Shown here: piece by piece, positions 51,751 through 60,620 of the stretch | Position numbering within the stretch: position 1 is the first letter of the stretch | Layout of the letters: each line of letters starts with the position of its first letter | NCBI GenBank assembly: GCA_964574985.1 | Contig: CAZNPH010000002.1 | Coordinates: 240,150 to 304,149 of the forward strand | Length of the DNA: 64,000 nt | Source of the DNA: CAZNPH01 sp964574985 | GTDB lineage: Bacteria > Bacteroidota > Bacteroidia > Bacteroidales > SM23-62 | Direction: 5' to 3' | The notes under the pieces: generated by a model | Database searches by the model: none | Seen by the model: only the letters and a program-made list of their open reading frames with translations | Told to the model about the DNA's origin: nothing | Made by a program: the position numbers and the translations under genes

Positions 51751-52197
51751 ATGGATTTAAGCAAACTAAAACCTGCAGAAGGATCAACCAGAAGCAATAA
51801 AAGGCTTGGAAGGGGGCAGGGTTCCGGAAGAGGAGGAACATCCACCAAAGGGCACAAAGGCCAGAAATCCAGGAGCGGTTACAAGAGAAGAATGGGATTT
51901 GAGGGCGGTCAGATGCCTCTGCAGCGAAGGGTGCCCAAATTCGGATTTAAAAATATTAACAGGAAATCATACAAATCCATCAACGTGGGTATGCTTGAAA
52001 AACTTGCTGAGGATAAGGGCATTCAAAAAATTGATGAAAAGGTGCTTTTCGAAGCGGGGCTGATCAGCAGAAAAAGCCGGTTCAAGATCCTGGGCAAAGG
52101 AAACCTGACCAAAAAGCTTGAGGTCAGGGCACATGCTTTTTCAAGGAAAGCTGCAGAAATGATCGAAGCCAGGGAGGGAACCGTAGAAAAATTGTAG
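51751..52197 (+). CDS. rplO: 50S ribosomal protein L15
   Basis: L15 (148 residues) is a late-assembly 23S binder. It shows MDLSKLKPAEGSTRSNKRLG, the glycine-rich GRGQGSGRGGTSTKGHKGQK, and GFEGGQMPLQRRVPKFGFKN. It precedes secY by 4 nt, as in most bacterial spc operons. Confidence 0.98.
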   Translation: MDLSKLKPAEGSTRSNKRLGRGQGSGRGGTSTKGHKGQKSRSGYKRRMGFEGGQMPLQRRVPKFGFKNINRKSYKSINVGMLEKLAEDKGIQKIDEKVLFEAGLISRKSRFKILGKGNLTKKLEVRAHAFSRKAAEMIEAREGTVEKL

Positions 52198-52201
52198 TTT
52201 G

Positions 52202-53542
52202 ATGAAGCAATTACTTGACACCTTAAAAAATATCTGGCGGATTGAGGATCTTCGCAACAGGATCTTATATACCCTTTTTATCCTTTTGATATACAGACTG
52301 GGTTCGAAAGTAGCACTTCCGGGGATCGATCCGGGTCAGCTTGCCGGCTTAAAGCAACAAACAGCCCAGGGGGTACTTGGATTGCTCGATATGTTCTCAG
52401 GTGGTGCGTTTTCCAATGCTTCCGTTTTTGCCCTGGGCATAATGCCCTATATTTCTGCGTCCATTGTTGTGCAGCTGCTGGGTATTGCAGTCCCTTATTT
52501 TCAGCGGCTTCAGCGTGAAGGGGAAAGTGGCAGGAGAAAAATGAACCAGATTACCCGGTACCTGACTGTAGGCATACTGCTTTTGCAGGCTCCGAGTTAC
52601 CTGGTCAATTTGCATGCCCAGCTTCCACAGACCGCCTTTGTTCTGAAGGGATCCATGTTTACCGTGTCATCGGTGATCATCCTGACTGCAGGATCCATGT
52701 TCATCATGTGGCTGGGTGAAAGGATCACCGATAAAGGCATCGGCAATGGCATTTCCCTGATCATTATGATCGGAATTATCGCCCGGCTTCCCTTTGCTAC
52801 CGTGGCCGAGTTCGGGACCCGGCTGGAGCAGCAGGGGGGCGGACTGGTGGCGTTTTTGCTGGAGATCGTCTTCTTGTTCGTCGTATTCATGTTGTCCATC
52901 CTGCTTGTCCAGGGTACCAGAAGGATCCCCGTACAATATGCGAAAAGGATCGTAGGGAATAAACAATACGGCGGGGTACGGCAGTACATACCGTTGAAAG
53001 TGAATGCTGCGGGTGTTATGCCCATTATTTTCGCGCAGGCTCTGATGTTTGTACCGCTGACCATCGCGGGTTTTGCAAATTCCGAACGTTTGACGGGATT
53101 TGCAGCGGCATTTGCCGACCTGACCGGTTTCTGGTACAACCTGGTCTTTGCAATCCTGATCATATTGTTTACCTATTTCTATACGGCTGTTACCATCAAT
53201 CCTACCCAAATGGCTGAGGATATGAAGAGGAATGGCGGTTTCATCCCCGGAGTGAAGCCCGGAAGAAAAACAGTTGAATTTCTCGATACGGTAATGTCCA
53301 GGATTACATTGCCCGGATCCATATTTCTTGCGATCGTTGCCATCATGCCTGCCTTTGCCATGATCGCGGGTGTCAACAGACAGTTTGCCCAGTTTTACGG
53401 GGGAACGTCCCTGCTGATCCTTGTGGGGGTTGTTCTGGATACCCTGCAACAGATTGAGAGTCATCTGCTGATGCGCCATTATGACGGACTGATGAAATCC
53501 GGAAGGATCAAGGGCAGGACCGGCAGCATGTCTGCCATGTAA
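52202..53542 (+). CDS. secY: Protein translocase subunit SecY
   Basis: The protein-conducting channel has 446 residues from the ATG at 52202 and ten membrane helices. The plug region follows the first helix (GIDPGQLAGLKQQTAQGVLG). VFALGIMPYISASIVVQLLG is the lateral gate helix, and GNKQYGGVRQYIPLKVNAAG and PGVKPGRKTVEFLD are cytoplasmic loops that bind the ribosome and SecA. It exports proteins across the inner membrane, including the type IX cargoes before their second step. It lies 4 nt after rplO. No adk follows; map comes next. Confidence 0.98.
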   Translation: MKQLLDTLKNIWRIEDLRNRILYTLFILLIYRLGSKVALPGIDPGQLAGLKQQTAQGVLGLLDMFSGGAFSNASVFALGIMPYISASIVVQLLGIAVPYFQRLQREGESGRRKMNQITRYLTVGILLLQAPSYLVNLHAQLPQTAFVLKGSMFTVSSVIILTAGSMFIMWLGERITDKGIGNGISLIIMIGIIARLPFATVAEFGTRLEQQGGGLVAFLLEIVFLFVVFMLSILLVQGTRRIPVQYAKRIVGNKQYGGVRQYIPLKVNAAGVMPIIFAQALMFVPLTIAGFANSERLTGFAAAFADLTGFWYNLVFAILIILFTYFYTAVTINPTQMAEDMKRNGGFIPGVKPGRKTVEFLDTVMSRITLPGSIFLAIVAIMPAFAMIAGVNRQFAQFYGGTSLLILVGVVLDTLQQIESHLLMRHYDGLMKSGRIKGRTGSMSAM

Positions 53543-53567
53543 TCATGCATTGATATATCGTTCTTTG

Positions 53568-54347
53568 ATGATCGGGATTAAAACAGAGGAGGAGTTCGAT
53601 AAGATTCTGAAAAGCAATGGGTTGGTTTTACAGGTTCTGGCTGAAATAGCCGGAATGCTCAGTCCGGGCGTAACCACCCGACGATTGGACGAAGTAGCTG
53701 AAGAATACATACGGGATCACCGAGGCATCCCCGGCTTCCTCGGATACAACGGTTTTCCGAATACCCTTTGCACATCAGTTAATTCTGAAGTCGTGCATGG
53801 AATCCCGTCGGATTATGCCCTGAAGGAAGGAGACATCATCTCCGTTGACTGCGGGATCATTCTGGATGGTTATTACGGGGATTCGGCCTATACCTTTCCC
53901 GTGGGGGAGATTGATCCTGGAAAGGAAAAATTACTGAAGGTTACGCAGGAAGCGCTTTTTCAGGGCATCGGTCAGTCGGTGGAAGGGAAAAGGCTGGGGG
54001 ACGTGGGGTATGCCGTTCAAAAACATGCCGAAGATGCAGGTTTTTCGGTTGTCCGGGAAATGGTGGGACACGGGTTGGGCAGGAAATTGCATGAAGAACC
54101 GGAAGTCCCCAATTACGGAAAAAGGGGCACGGGCCACAAACTGAAAAAAGGAATGGTGTTCTGCATCGAACCCATGATCAATATGGGTTCAAGGAATATC
54201 AAACAGGACAGGGACGGATGGACCGTCAGGACCGTTGACAACATGCCGTCGGCCCATTTTGAATTGCCGGTGGCCGTTAATGGGAAAAAACCCATGGTAT
54301 TGGGTGATTTCAGTGATATCGAGAACAAACTGAATATAACAAAATAA
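53568..54347 (+). CDS. map: Methionine aminopeptidase, type I
   Basis: This metallopeptidase removes N-terminal Met. The ATG at 53568 (MIGIKTEEEFDKILKSNGLV) gives 259 residues. The metal ligands are visible: Asp in DIISVDCGIILDGYYGDSAY (two Asp), His in MVGHGLGRKLHEEP, Glu in GMVFCIEPMIN and the last Glu in SAHFELPVAVNG. The residue after this Glu is Leu, whereas many homologues have His. It lies 25 nt after secY and 5 nt before infA. Confidence 0.96.
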   Translation: MIGIKTEEEFDKILKSNGLVLQVLAEIAGMLSPGVTTRRLDEVAEEYIRDHRGIPGFLGYNGFPNTLCTSVNSEVVHGIPSDYALKEGDIISVDCGIILDGYYGDSAYTFPVGEIDPGKEKLLKVTQEALFQGIGQSVEGKRLGDVGYAVQKHAEDAGFSVVREMVGHGLGRKLHEEPEVPNYGKRGTGHKLKKGMVFCIEPMINMGSRNIKQDRDGWTVRTVDNMPSAHFELPVAVNGKKPMVLGDFSDIENKLNITK

Positions 54348-54352
54348 AGCGT

Positions 54353-54571
54353 ATGGCCAAACAACCGTCAATCGATCAGGATGGCACCATTACGGAAGCA
54401 TTATCGAATGCAATGTTCAGGGTGGAACTTGAAAACGGACATGTCATCACTGCCCATATTTCGGGCAAAATGCGTATGCATTATATCAAATTGCTGCCGG
54501 GTGACCGGGTAAAAGTTGAAATGTCACCCTACGACCTGACCAAGGGGAGAATAACATACAGATATAAATAG
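54353..54571 (+). CDS. infA: Translation initiation factor IF-1
   Basis: IF-1 (72 residues) blocks the A-site during initiation. It has the OB-fold sequence AMFRVELENGHVITAHISGK followed by MRMHYIKLLPGDRVKVEMSP. The start MAKQPSIDQDGTITEALSNA is normal for this phylum. It lies between map and rpmJ, as in many bacteria. Confidence 0.98.
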   Translation: MAKQPSIDQDGTITEALSNAMFRVELENGHVITAHISGKMRMHYIKLLPGDRVKVEMSPYDLTKGRITYRYK

Positions 54572-54616
54572 GCATTGTAACAGGTTTATAATCAAATGTA
54601 ACTTAATTTATTGCAA

Positions 54617-54733
54617 ATGAAGGTAAAAGCATCGGTAAAGAAAAGGAGCGCCGGCTGCAAAATTGTCAGACGGAAAGGGAGATTATATGTAATCAATAAA
54701 AAAAATCCCAGGTTCAAGCAGCGGCAAGGATAA
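54617..54733 (+). CDS. rpmJ: 50S ribosomal protein L36, zinc-free form
   Basis: This 38-residue protein reads MKVKASVKKRSAGCKIVRRK and then GRLYVINKKNPRFKQRQG. The usual zinc site has three Cys and one His; here three of the four are replaced (Ser, Asn and Phe) and one Cys remains, so this is a zinc-independent L36. It lies in the standard place between infA and rpsM. Its function is late 50S assembly. It is short and needed a direct reading of the 197-nt gap to be seen. Confidence 0.93.
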   Translation: MKVKASVKKRSAGCKIVRRKGRLYVINKKNPRFKQRQG

Positions 54734-54738
54734 TTTAT

Positions 54739-54746
54739 TAATTTTG
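54739..54746 (+). promoter_or_regulatory. Candidate internal -7 box (TAATTTTG) before rpsM
   Basis: TAATTTTG matches TAnnTTTG exactly and lies 23 nt upstream of the rpsM start, right after rpmJ. No good -33 box is visible at 19-21 nt, so it could be chance in AT-rich spacer. Confidence 0.3.
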
Positions 54747-54768
54747 CAAACCCAAATAATTTAACCAT

Positions 54769-55152
54769 ATGGCAAGGATTGTAGGCGTAGATCTGCCCAA
54801 AAATAAACGGGGTGAAATCGGCCTAACCTATATTTATGGCATAGGTCATGGTTCAGCCCGGAGGATCCTCGACAAGGCAGGCATCAACCCGGATATTAAA
54901 GTAAAGGACTGGACGGACGATCAGATTTCCAGGATCAGGAACATTCTGAATGACGAGTACAAGGTTGAGGGTGAGTTGAGGTCGGGTGTACAGTTTAATA
55001 TCAAACGGCTGATGGATATTGGTTGTTACCGGGGCATCAGGCACAGGACCGGATTGCCGGTGCGGGGTCAGAGCACCAAAAACAATGCCCGTACCCGGAA
55101 AGGAAGAAGAAAGACCATAGCGAACAAGAAAAAGGCAGCCCTAAAGAAATAA
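54769..55152 (+). CDS. rpsM: 30S ribosomal protein S13
   Basis: S13 (127 residues) lies at the 30S head and contacts P-site tRNA. It has MARIVGVDLPKNKRGEIGLT, YIYGIGHGSARRILDKAGIN and the RGIRHRTGLPVRGQSTKNNA tail. It opens the alpha-type section with rpsK after 3 nt. Confidence 0.98.
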   Translation: MARIVGVDLPKNKRGEIGLTYIYGIGHGSARRILDKAGINPDIKVKDWTDDQISRIRNILNDEYKVEGELRSGVQFNIKRLMDIGCYRGIRHRTGLPVRGQSTKNNARTRKGRRKTIANKKKAALKK

Positions 55153-55155
55153 AAT

Positions 55156-55545
55156 ATGGCGAAAAGAACGGCATCATCCAGGAAAAGATCGGTTAAGGTG
55201 GAAACCATGGGGCAGGCACATATCCATGCCTCATTCAACAATATCATCATTTCCATTACAAACAAAAACGGACAGGTGATTTCCTGGTCTTCATCAGGAA
55301 AGATGGGCTTCAGGGGATCCAAGAAAAATACGCCTTATGCTGCACAAATGGCAGCCCAGGATTGTACGAAAATTGCCTATGATCTGGGCATGAGAAAAGT
55401 AAAGGTGTTTGTGAAGGGACCCGGGTCAGGAAGGGAGTCTGCCATAAGGACCATCCATACCAATGGGCTGGAGGTGACCGAGATCATAGATATTACACCT
55501 TTGCCCCACAATGGTTGCCGTCCGCCCAAAAGAAGAAGAGTCTGA
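55156..55545 (+). CDS. rpsK: 30S ribosomal protein S11
   Basis: S11 (129 residues) sits in the 30S platform near the E-site. It has GQAHIHASFNNIIISITNKN, SSSGKMGFRGSKKNTPYAAQ and the final VTEIIDITPLPHNGCRPPKR. It lies between rpsM and rpsD. An 25-nt spacer follows before rpsD. Confidence 0.98.
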   Translation: MAKRTASSRKRSVKVETMGQAHIHASFNNIIISITNKNGQVISWSSSGKMGFRGSKKNTPYAAQMAAQDCTKIAYDLGMRKVKVFVKGPGSGRESAIRTIHTNGLEVTEIIDITPLPHNGCRPPKRRRV

Positions 55546-55570
55546 GCAAAAATCAAGTCAAAAGATCAAT

Positions 55571-56179
55571 ATGGCAAGATACAGAGGACCAAGAACCAAG
55601 ATTGCAAGAAAATTCGGAGACCCAATTTTCGGGCCTGACCGTGTGCTGGAAAAGAAGGGCTATCCTCCAGGAATGCACGGAGCAAACAAAAGGAGGCGGA
55701 AACTCTCGGAATACGGACTCCAGCTGAAAGAAAAACAAAAGGCTAAATACACTTACGGAGTGCTTGAAAAACAGTTTCTGAACCTTTTCAAAAAGGCATC
55801 CGGAAGCAAAGGGGTGACCGGTGAAGTGTTGTTACAGCTTCTGGAATCCAGACTGGATAATGTGGTTTATCGTTTGGGTATTGCCCCTACAAGGGCTGCA
55901 GCCAGACAGCTTGTTTCCCACCGGCACATAACCGTTGACAGGGAAGTGACCAATATACCCTCTTATCTGGTTAAACCCGGCAGCATCGTGGGTGTACGCG
56001 AGAAATCAAAAAGCCTGGAAGTAATTTCCGAATCTCTTGCCTCTGCCAACCGGAGTTCGGCCCCCTGGCTTGAATGGGATGAGAGCCAGATGGCCGGCAA
56101 ATTCATGAACATGCCCGAAAGGGAACAGATCCCTGAAAATATCAGGGAACAATTGATTGTTGAATTGTATTCCAAATAG
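55571..56179 (+). CDS. rpsD: 30S ribosomal protein S4
   Basis: S4 (202 residues) nucleates 16S assembly. The ATG at 55571 (MARYRGPRTKIARKFGDPIF) is the family start; an upstream in-frame reading lies inside rpsK. It has the S4 domain LESRLDNVVYRLGIAPTRAA and RQLVSHRHITVDREVTNIPS. No zinc-ligand cysteines are present. It precedes rpoA by 17 nt. In E. coli S4 represses the alpha operon. Confidence 0.98.
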   Translation: MARYRGPRTKIARKFGDPIFGPDRVLEKKGYPPGMHGANKRRRKLSEYGLQLKEKQKAKYTYGVLEKQFLNLFKKASGSKGVTGEVLLQLLESRLDNVVYRLGIAPTRAAARQLVSHRHITVDREVTNIPSYLVKPGSIVGVREKSKSLEVISESLASANRSSAPWLEWDESQMAGKFMNMPEREQIPENIREQLIVELYSK

Positions 56180-56196
56180 AATAATATATATATTTT

Positions 56197-57189
56197 ATGG
56201 CAATATTAGCATTTCAAAAACCCGATAAAGTCATCATGATCGAAGCGGACGATTATCACGGAAAATTTGAATTCCGTCCGCTGGAACCTGGTTATGGAAT
56301 AACTGTTGGCAATGCCCTCCGGAGGATATTGCTTTCTTCCCTGGAAGGTTATGCCATCACCACGGTAAAAATCGAAGGTGTTGAACATGAATTCTCCACC
56401 ATCACAGGGGTAATCGAGGATGTAACCGAAATCATTCTTAATCTCAAGCAGATCGGTTTCAGGCAGCAGATCGAAGATGTTGAAGATGAAAAAATTACGG
56501 TTACCGTAAATGGGCAGGAAGAGCTGAAAGCAGGCGATTTGTCCAAATTCCTCAGCGGGTTCAAGGTCCTGAATCCTGAACATGTCATATGTCACATGGA
56601 ATCCGATGTGAAACTCCAGATGGAGATCACTATCAGCAAAGGCAGAGGGTATGTTCCGTCGGAGGAGAATAAACCCCTGGATGCAGAATTTGGCCTGATC
56701 GCAATCGATTCAGTGTTCACTCCCATCCGGAATGTGAAATATGCCGTGGAAAATTACCGGGTGGAGCAAAAAACCGATTATGAAAAACTGGTGCTGGACA
56801 TCTGGACCGATGGTTCCATTCATCCGAAAGATGCGCTCAAAGAAGCTGCCAAGATACTGATCTATCATTTTATGCTCTTTTCAGACGAGAAGATCACCCT
56901 GGATACGGATGAAAAATTCGCCAATGAGGAATTTGACGAAGAAGTACTTCACATGAGGCAATTGCTCAAAACAAAACTGGTGGATCTCGATCTTTCCGTA
57001 AGAGCGCTTAATTGCCTGAAAGCTGCTGAAGTAGAATCCCTGGGTGACCTGGTCAAGTTCAATAAGAACGACCTGTTGAAATTCAGGAATTTCGGGAAAA
57101 AATCCCTGACCGAACTGGATGAGCTTTTGAATTCAATGAACCTCAGCTTTGGCATGGATGTCAGCAAATATAAACTTGACAAGGAATAA
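56197..57189 (+). CDS. rpoA: RNA polymerase alpha subunit
   Basis: The alpha subunit has 330 residues. The N-terminal dimerising domain shows FEFRPLEPGYGITVGNALRR and the ILLSSLEGYAITTVKIEGVE motif. A linker precedes the C-terminal domain with LDLSVRALNCLKAAEVESLG and DLLKFRNFGKKSLTELDELL, which contacts promoter DNA and activators. It lies between rpsD and rplQ (5 nt away), the usual order. Confidence 0.98.
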   Translation: MAILAFQKPDKVIMIEADDYHGKFEFRPLEPGYGITVGNALRRILLSSLEGYAITTVKIEGVEHEFSTITGVIEDVTEIILNLKQIGFRQQIEDVEDEKITVTVNGQEELKAGDLSKFLSGFKVLNPEHVICHMESDVKLQMEITISKGRGYVPSEENKPLDAEFGLIAIDSVFTPIRNVKYAVENYRVEQKTDYEKLVLDIWTDGSIHPKDALKEAAKILIYHFMLFSDEKITLDTDEKFANEEFDEEVLHMRQLLKTKLVDLDLSVRALNCLKAAEVESLGDLVKFNKNDLLKFRNFGKKSLTELDELLNSMNLSFGMDVSKYKLDKE

Positions 57190-57194
57190 TTGCA

Positions 57195-57878
57195 ATGAGA
57201 CACAGGAAGCGGCACAACCATCTGAGCCGAAAGACAGCGCACAGGAGATCGATGTTCGCCAACATGGCGTCTTCCCTGATACTGAATAAAAGGATTACAA
57301 CAACCACAGCAAAAGCAAAAGCACTGAGGTCATTTGTCGAACCTTTGATCACCCGGTCAAAAAATGACAATACACATTCCAGACGGATCGCTTTCCGGAA
57401 CCTGAAGGATAAGCATGCCGTATCTGAACTTTTCAGGGATGTGGCTGTTAAATCAGCTCAACGCCCGGGAGGCTACACCAGGATCATCAAGCTCGGGAAC
57501 CGGCTGGGGGACAATTCAGAAATGGCCATGATCGAATTGGTCGATTACAATGAGAATTTATTAACCCAGCCGAAAGAAACAAAAACGAAGACCCGGAGGG
57601 GGAGAAGGGGTGGCAAGAAATCCGTCAAAGCCCAACCGGCCGGCGAACAGGAACAAGCTTTTGAAAAAGCGGAAGAAACAAAAACGGAAGAAAAGTCTCC
57701 CGGAGAGTCTGAAGTAAAGCAGGGACAAAAGCCCGGAGAAGCCCGGGAAGAGAAGCCGGAAGAAGCTAAGCCGGAAGAAAAATCCGAAGAAAAACCGGAA
57801 ATGAAAGCAGGGGGATCCCCCAGGGACGAGGATGAGAAAGACGGGAAAAAGGAAGAAAAAGAACAGAACAAAGGTTAA
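57195..57878 (+). CDS. rplQ: 50S ribosomal protein L17 with long charged C-terminal tail
   Basis: The L17 core occupies about residues 1-117 (MRHRKRHNHLSRKTAHRRSM, then SLILNKRITTTTAKAKALRS and RPGGYTRIIKLGNRLGDNSE). A further 110 residues follow, made almost only of Glu, Lys, Pro, Gly and Ala. The whole is 227 residues, compared with about 115-130 in E. coli-type and roughly 160 in many Bacteroidota. The tail is likely disordered. It is the last gene of the ribosomal operon, and eno follows after 20 nt. Confidence 0.95.
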   Translation: MRHRKRHNHLSRKTAHRRSMFANMASSLILNKRITTTTAKAKALRSFVEPLITRSKNDNTHSRRIAFRNLKDKHAVSELFRDVAVKSAQRPGGYTRIIKLGNRLGDNSEMAMIELVDYNENLLTQPKETKTKTRRGRRGGKKSVKAQPAGEQEQAFEKAEETKTEEKSPGESEVKQGQKPGEAREEKPEEAKPEEKSEEKPEMKAGGSPRDEDEKDGKKEEKEQNKG

Positions 57879-57898
57879 TCCGATTAAAATCTATTCAT

Positions 57899-59185
57899 AT
57901 GTCACAAATTGCAAAAATAAAGTCAAGGCAAATTTTCGATTCCCGTGGAAATCCCACCGTTGAAACAGATGTATATACCGAAGACGGTATCATGGGAAGG
58001 GCCATTATACCTTCCGGTGCATCCACAGGGGTTCATGAAGCGATAGAGCTCCGTGACGGTGACAGGAAAAGGTACATGGGGAAAGGGGTGACCAAAGCCG
58101 TGGAAAACGTGAACAACATACTGGACAAGGAATTGAAGGGCATGTTTGTTGCGGAACAAAACCTGATTGATCACAAAATGCTGGAGCTGGATGGTACTGA
58201 GAACAAGGGAAAACTCGGTGCCAATGCCATTCTTTCGGTATCCCTTGCCTGTGCGAAAGCCGCCGCAGAATATACCGCGCAGCCTTTATTCCGGTATATC
58301 GGGGGGGTGAATGCCAACACACTTCCCGTTCCCATGATGAATATCCTGAACGGCGGAAGTCATGCTGACAATAAGATCGATATCCAGGAGTTCATGATCA
58401 TGCCCGTGGGTGCTCCCACATTCAGTGAAGCCCTCAGAATGGGAACGGAAGTATTTCATAACCTGCGTGCGGTGCTGAAAGCCAAACAACATTCAACAAA
58501 CGTGGGTGATGAAGGTGGGTTTGCACCCAATCTTTCCTCAAATGAAGAAGCCATCGAAGTTGTGCTGGAAGCGATTGAAAAAGCCGGTTATAAGGGGGGC
58601 CAGGATATTTATATCGCACTGGACCCTGCCGCGTCGGAATTTTATAACAAGGATAAGAAAATATACCATTTTGAGTCAACCAACCAGGACCTTTCCTCCG
58701 GCGACATGGTCGAATACTGGAAGTCCTGGGTCTCCCGGTATCCCATCATATCCGTTGAGGACGGACTTGACGAGGATGACTGGGAAGGGTGGAAAGAACT
58801 GAATGCAACCCTGGGTGAACAGATCCAGCTGGTGGGCGATGATCTTTTTGTGACCAATGTGAAAAGGCTCCAGCGCGGAATTGATGAGGGTTCTGCCAAC
58901 TCCATCCTGATCAAGGTAAACCAGATCGGCACGCTTACGGAAACCATCGATGCTGTAAACCTGGCAAAACGCAATGGCATGACTTCGGTTATTTCCCACA
59001 GGTCAGGGGAAACTGAAGATACAACCATTGCAGATCTTGCCGTAGCCCTGAACACCGGACTGATCAAAACGGGTTCTGCTTCACGCTCCGACAGGATCGC
59101 CAAGTACAATCAACTTCTCAGGATAGAGGAATTGCTTGGCTCCTCAGCTTACTATCCCGGAAGGGAATTCAAGTATGTTCGCTGA
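57899..59185 (+). CDS. eno: Enolase
   Basis: The enzyme interconverts 2-phosphoglycerate and PEP in glycolysis. The 428 residues include the catalytic parts QHSTNVGDEGGFAPNLSSNE, the Mg2+ ligands in ALDPAASEF, SVEDGLDEDDW and LVGDDLFVTN, the catalytic lysine in SANSILIKVNQIGTLTE, and SHRSGETEDTTIADLAVALN. It begins 20 nt after rplQ, so it may be read through from the ribosomal operon. A hairpin-plus-T-run terminator lies 25 nt after its stop. Confidence 0.98.
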   Translation: MSQIAKIKSRQIFDSRGNPTVETDVYTEDGIMGRAIIPSGASTGVHEAIELRDGDRKRYMGKGVTKAVENVNNILDKELKGMFVAEQNLIDHKMLELDGTENKGKLGANAILSVSLACAKAAAEYTAQPLFRYIGGVNANTLPVPMMNILNGGSHADNKIDIQEFMIMPVGAPTFSEALRMGTEVFHNLRAVLKAKQHSTNVGDEGGFAPNLSSNEEAIEVVLEAIEKAGYKGGQDIYIALDPAASEFYNKDKKIYHFESTNQDLSSGDMVEYWKSWVSRYPIISVEDGLDEDDWEGWKELNATLGEQIQLVGDDLFVTNVKRLQRGIDEGSANSILIKVNQIGTLTETIDAVNLAKRNGMTSVISHRSGETEDTTIADLAVALNTGLIKTGSASRSDRIAKYNQLLRIEELLGSSAYYPGREFKYVR

Positions 59186-59209
59186 GTGTTTGAAAAATGA
59201 TGATTTTTG

Positions 59210-59239
59210 AAGGCAGTAGCCAAGGTTGCTGCCTTTTTT
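59210..59239 (+). terminator. Rho-independent terminator after eno
   Basis: AAGGCAG (59210-59216) pairs with CTGCCTT (59229-59235), with possible extension into the loop by TAGC/GTTG, and the downstream arm continues into a run of six T residues. It lies 25 nt past the eno stop and ahead of citrate synthase. It probably ends the very long ribosomal-eno transcription unit. Confidence 0.75.
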
Positions 59240-59288
59240 ATGATTCAACCAGTAAATTGTTATCTTTAAAAGGAAAAGCATAAAAGAG

Positions 59289-60599
59289 ATGTCCAACCTG
59301 AAACAAAAACTTTTTGAGAAAATCGAACAGCATCGTCCACGTACCCTGAAACTGTTGAAGGAATACGGGCATGTTGTGGTGGATGAGGTAACCATTGCCA
59401 AACTGATCGGGGGTATGCGCGGACTCAAATGCCTGGTCAGTGATATATCTCATCTTGATCCTTATGAGGGGATCCGGTACAGGGGCTATGCCCTGCCCGA
59501 AGTTTTCGAGAAACTTCCCAAACCGAAGAAAGCTGAAATCCCTTATGTAGAAGGACTTTTTTATCTTTTGCTCACCGGGGATATACCTGTTGAGGAAGAA
59601 GTGGGGGAGGTGGCCGATGAATTCAATAAAAGAAGGATACTCCCCAGGTATGTTTATGAGGTCATTGATGCTTTTCCTTCAGGCAGCCATCCCATGACCA
59701 TTTTTTCAACTGCCATATTGACCCTGAGCAGGGAATCTTTCTTCAGTAAAAAATATCATGCAGGCATCAACAAAACCGATTACTGGGACCCGACGTATGA
59801 GGATGCGCTGAACCTGCTGGCCAAGCTTCCTGAAATCGGTGCCTATATCTATTCCAAGCTTTATCAGGAAGGCAAAAGAAAACATTCCAATCCAAACCTT
59901 GATTTCGGAGGGAATTTTGCCCATATGATGGGAATCGAAAAACCCTATGATGATGTATCCCGGTTGCATTTCATTATACACAGTGATCATGAGAGCGGGA
60001 ATGTGAGTGCACATACAGGGCATCTGGTGGGCAGCACCCTCTCCGATATATATCTTTCCATTTCCGCGATGATCAACGGGCTTGCCGGACCTTTGCACGG
60101 ACTCGCAAACCAGGAGGTTTTACGATGGCTCCAGGATCTGATGGAGAGAATGAACGGGAAGATACCAACCGATGATGAAATGAAACAGTTTGTCTGGGAT
60201 ACCCTCAATGCAGGACAGGTCATTCCCGGATACGGACATGCTGTTTTGAGAAAAACGGATCCCCGTTATATGATCCAGCGGGAATTTGCGCTGAAATATA
60301 TGAAAAACGATATTCTGTTCAAATATGTGGACAAATTATACAGGATCGTTCCGCCCATCCTGAAGGAACACGGGCACGCCAAAAACCCATGGCCCAATGT
60401 TGATGCACATTCGGGGATCATTCAGTGGCATTTTGGTGTCAAGGAATATGATTTTTATACCGTGTTGTTTGGTATAGGAAGAGCCATCGGCATATGTGCC
60501 AACCTCATCTGGGACCGGGCATTGCTTTACCCCCTTGAAAGGCCCAAATCCCTGACCACGGATATGCTGGAAAAGATCGTTATGGCCCGGAAAAAATGA
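59289..60599 (+). CDS. Citrate synthase, mitochondrial (eukaryotic) type
   Basis: The enzyme condenses acetyl-CoA and oxaloacetate to citrate. The 436-residue protein contains SDHESGNVSAHTGHLVGSTL, NGLAGPLHGLANQEVLRWLQ (catalytic His), VIPGYGHAVLRKTDPRYMIQ (second His) and KNPWPNVDAHSGIIQWHFGV (catalytic Asp), ending near ALLYPLERPKSLTTD. These blocks read like the eukaryotic mitochondrial enzyme rather than the E. coli GltA type. It also has the long N-terminal helical part found in that type. A TATCTTTA string at 59261-59268 could be a -7 box. The gene stands alone between the eno terminator and the SpoIIE phosphatase. Confidence 0.95.
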   Translation: MSNLKQKLFEKIEQHRPRTLKLLKEYGHVVVDEVTIAKLIGGMRGLKCLVSDISHLDPYEGIRYRGYALPEVFEKLPKPKKAEIPYVEGLFYLLLTGDIPVEEEVGEVADEFNKRRILPRYVYEVIDAFPSGSHPMTIFSTAILTLSRESFFSKKYHAGINKTDYWDPTYEDALNLLAKLPEIGAYIYSKLYQEGKRKHSNPNLDFGGNFAHMMGIEKPYDDVSRLHFIIHSDHESGNVSAHTGHLVGSTLSDIYLSISAMINGLAGPLHGLANQEVLRWLQDLMERMNGKIPTDDEMKQFVWDTLNAGQVIPGYGHAVLRKTDPRYMIQREFALKYMKNDILFKYVDKLYRIVPPILKEHGHAKNPWPNVDAHSGIIQWHFGVKEYDFYTVLFGIGRAIGICANLIWDRALLYPLERPKSLTTDMLEKIVMARKK

Positions 60600-60620
60600 T
60601 GCTTCCATTCTTTACCTTTT

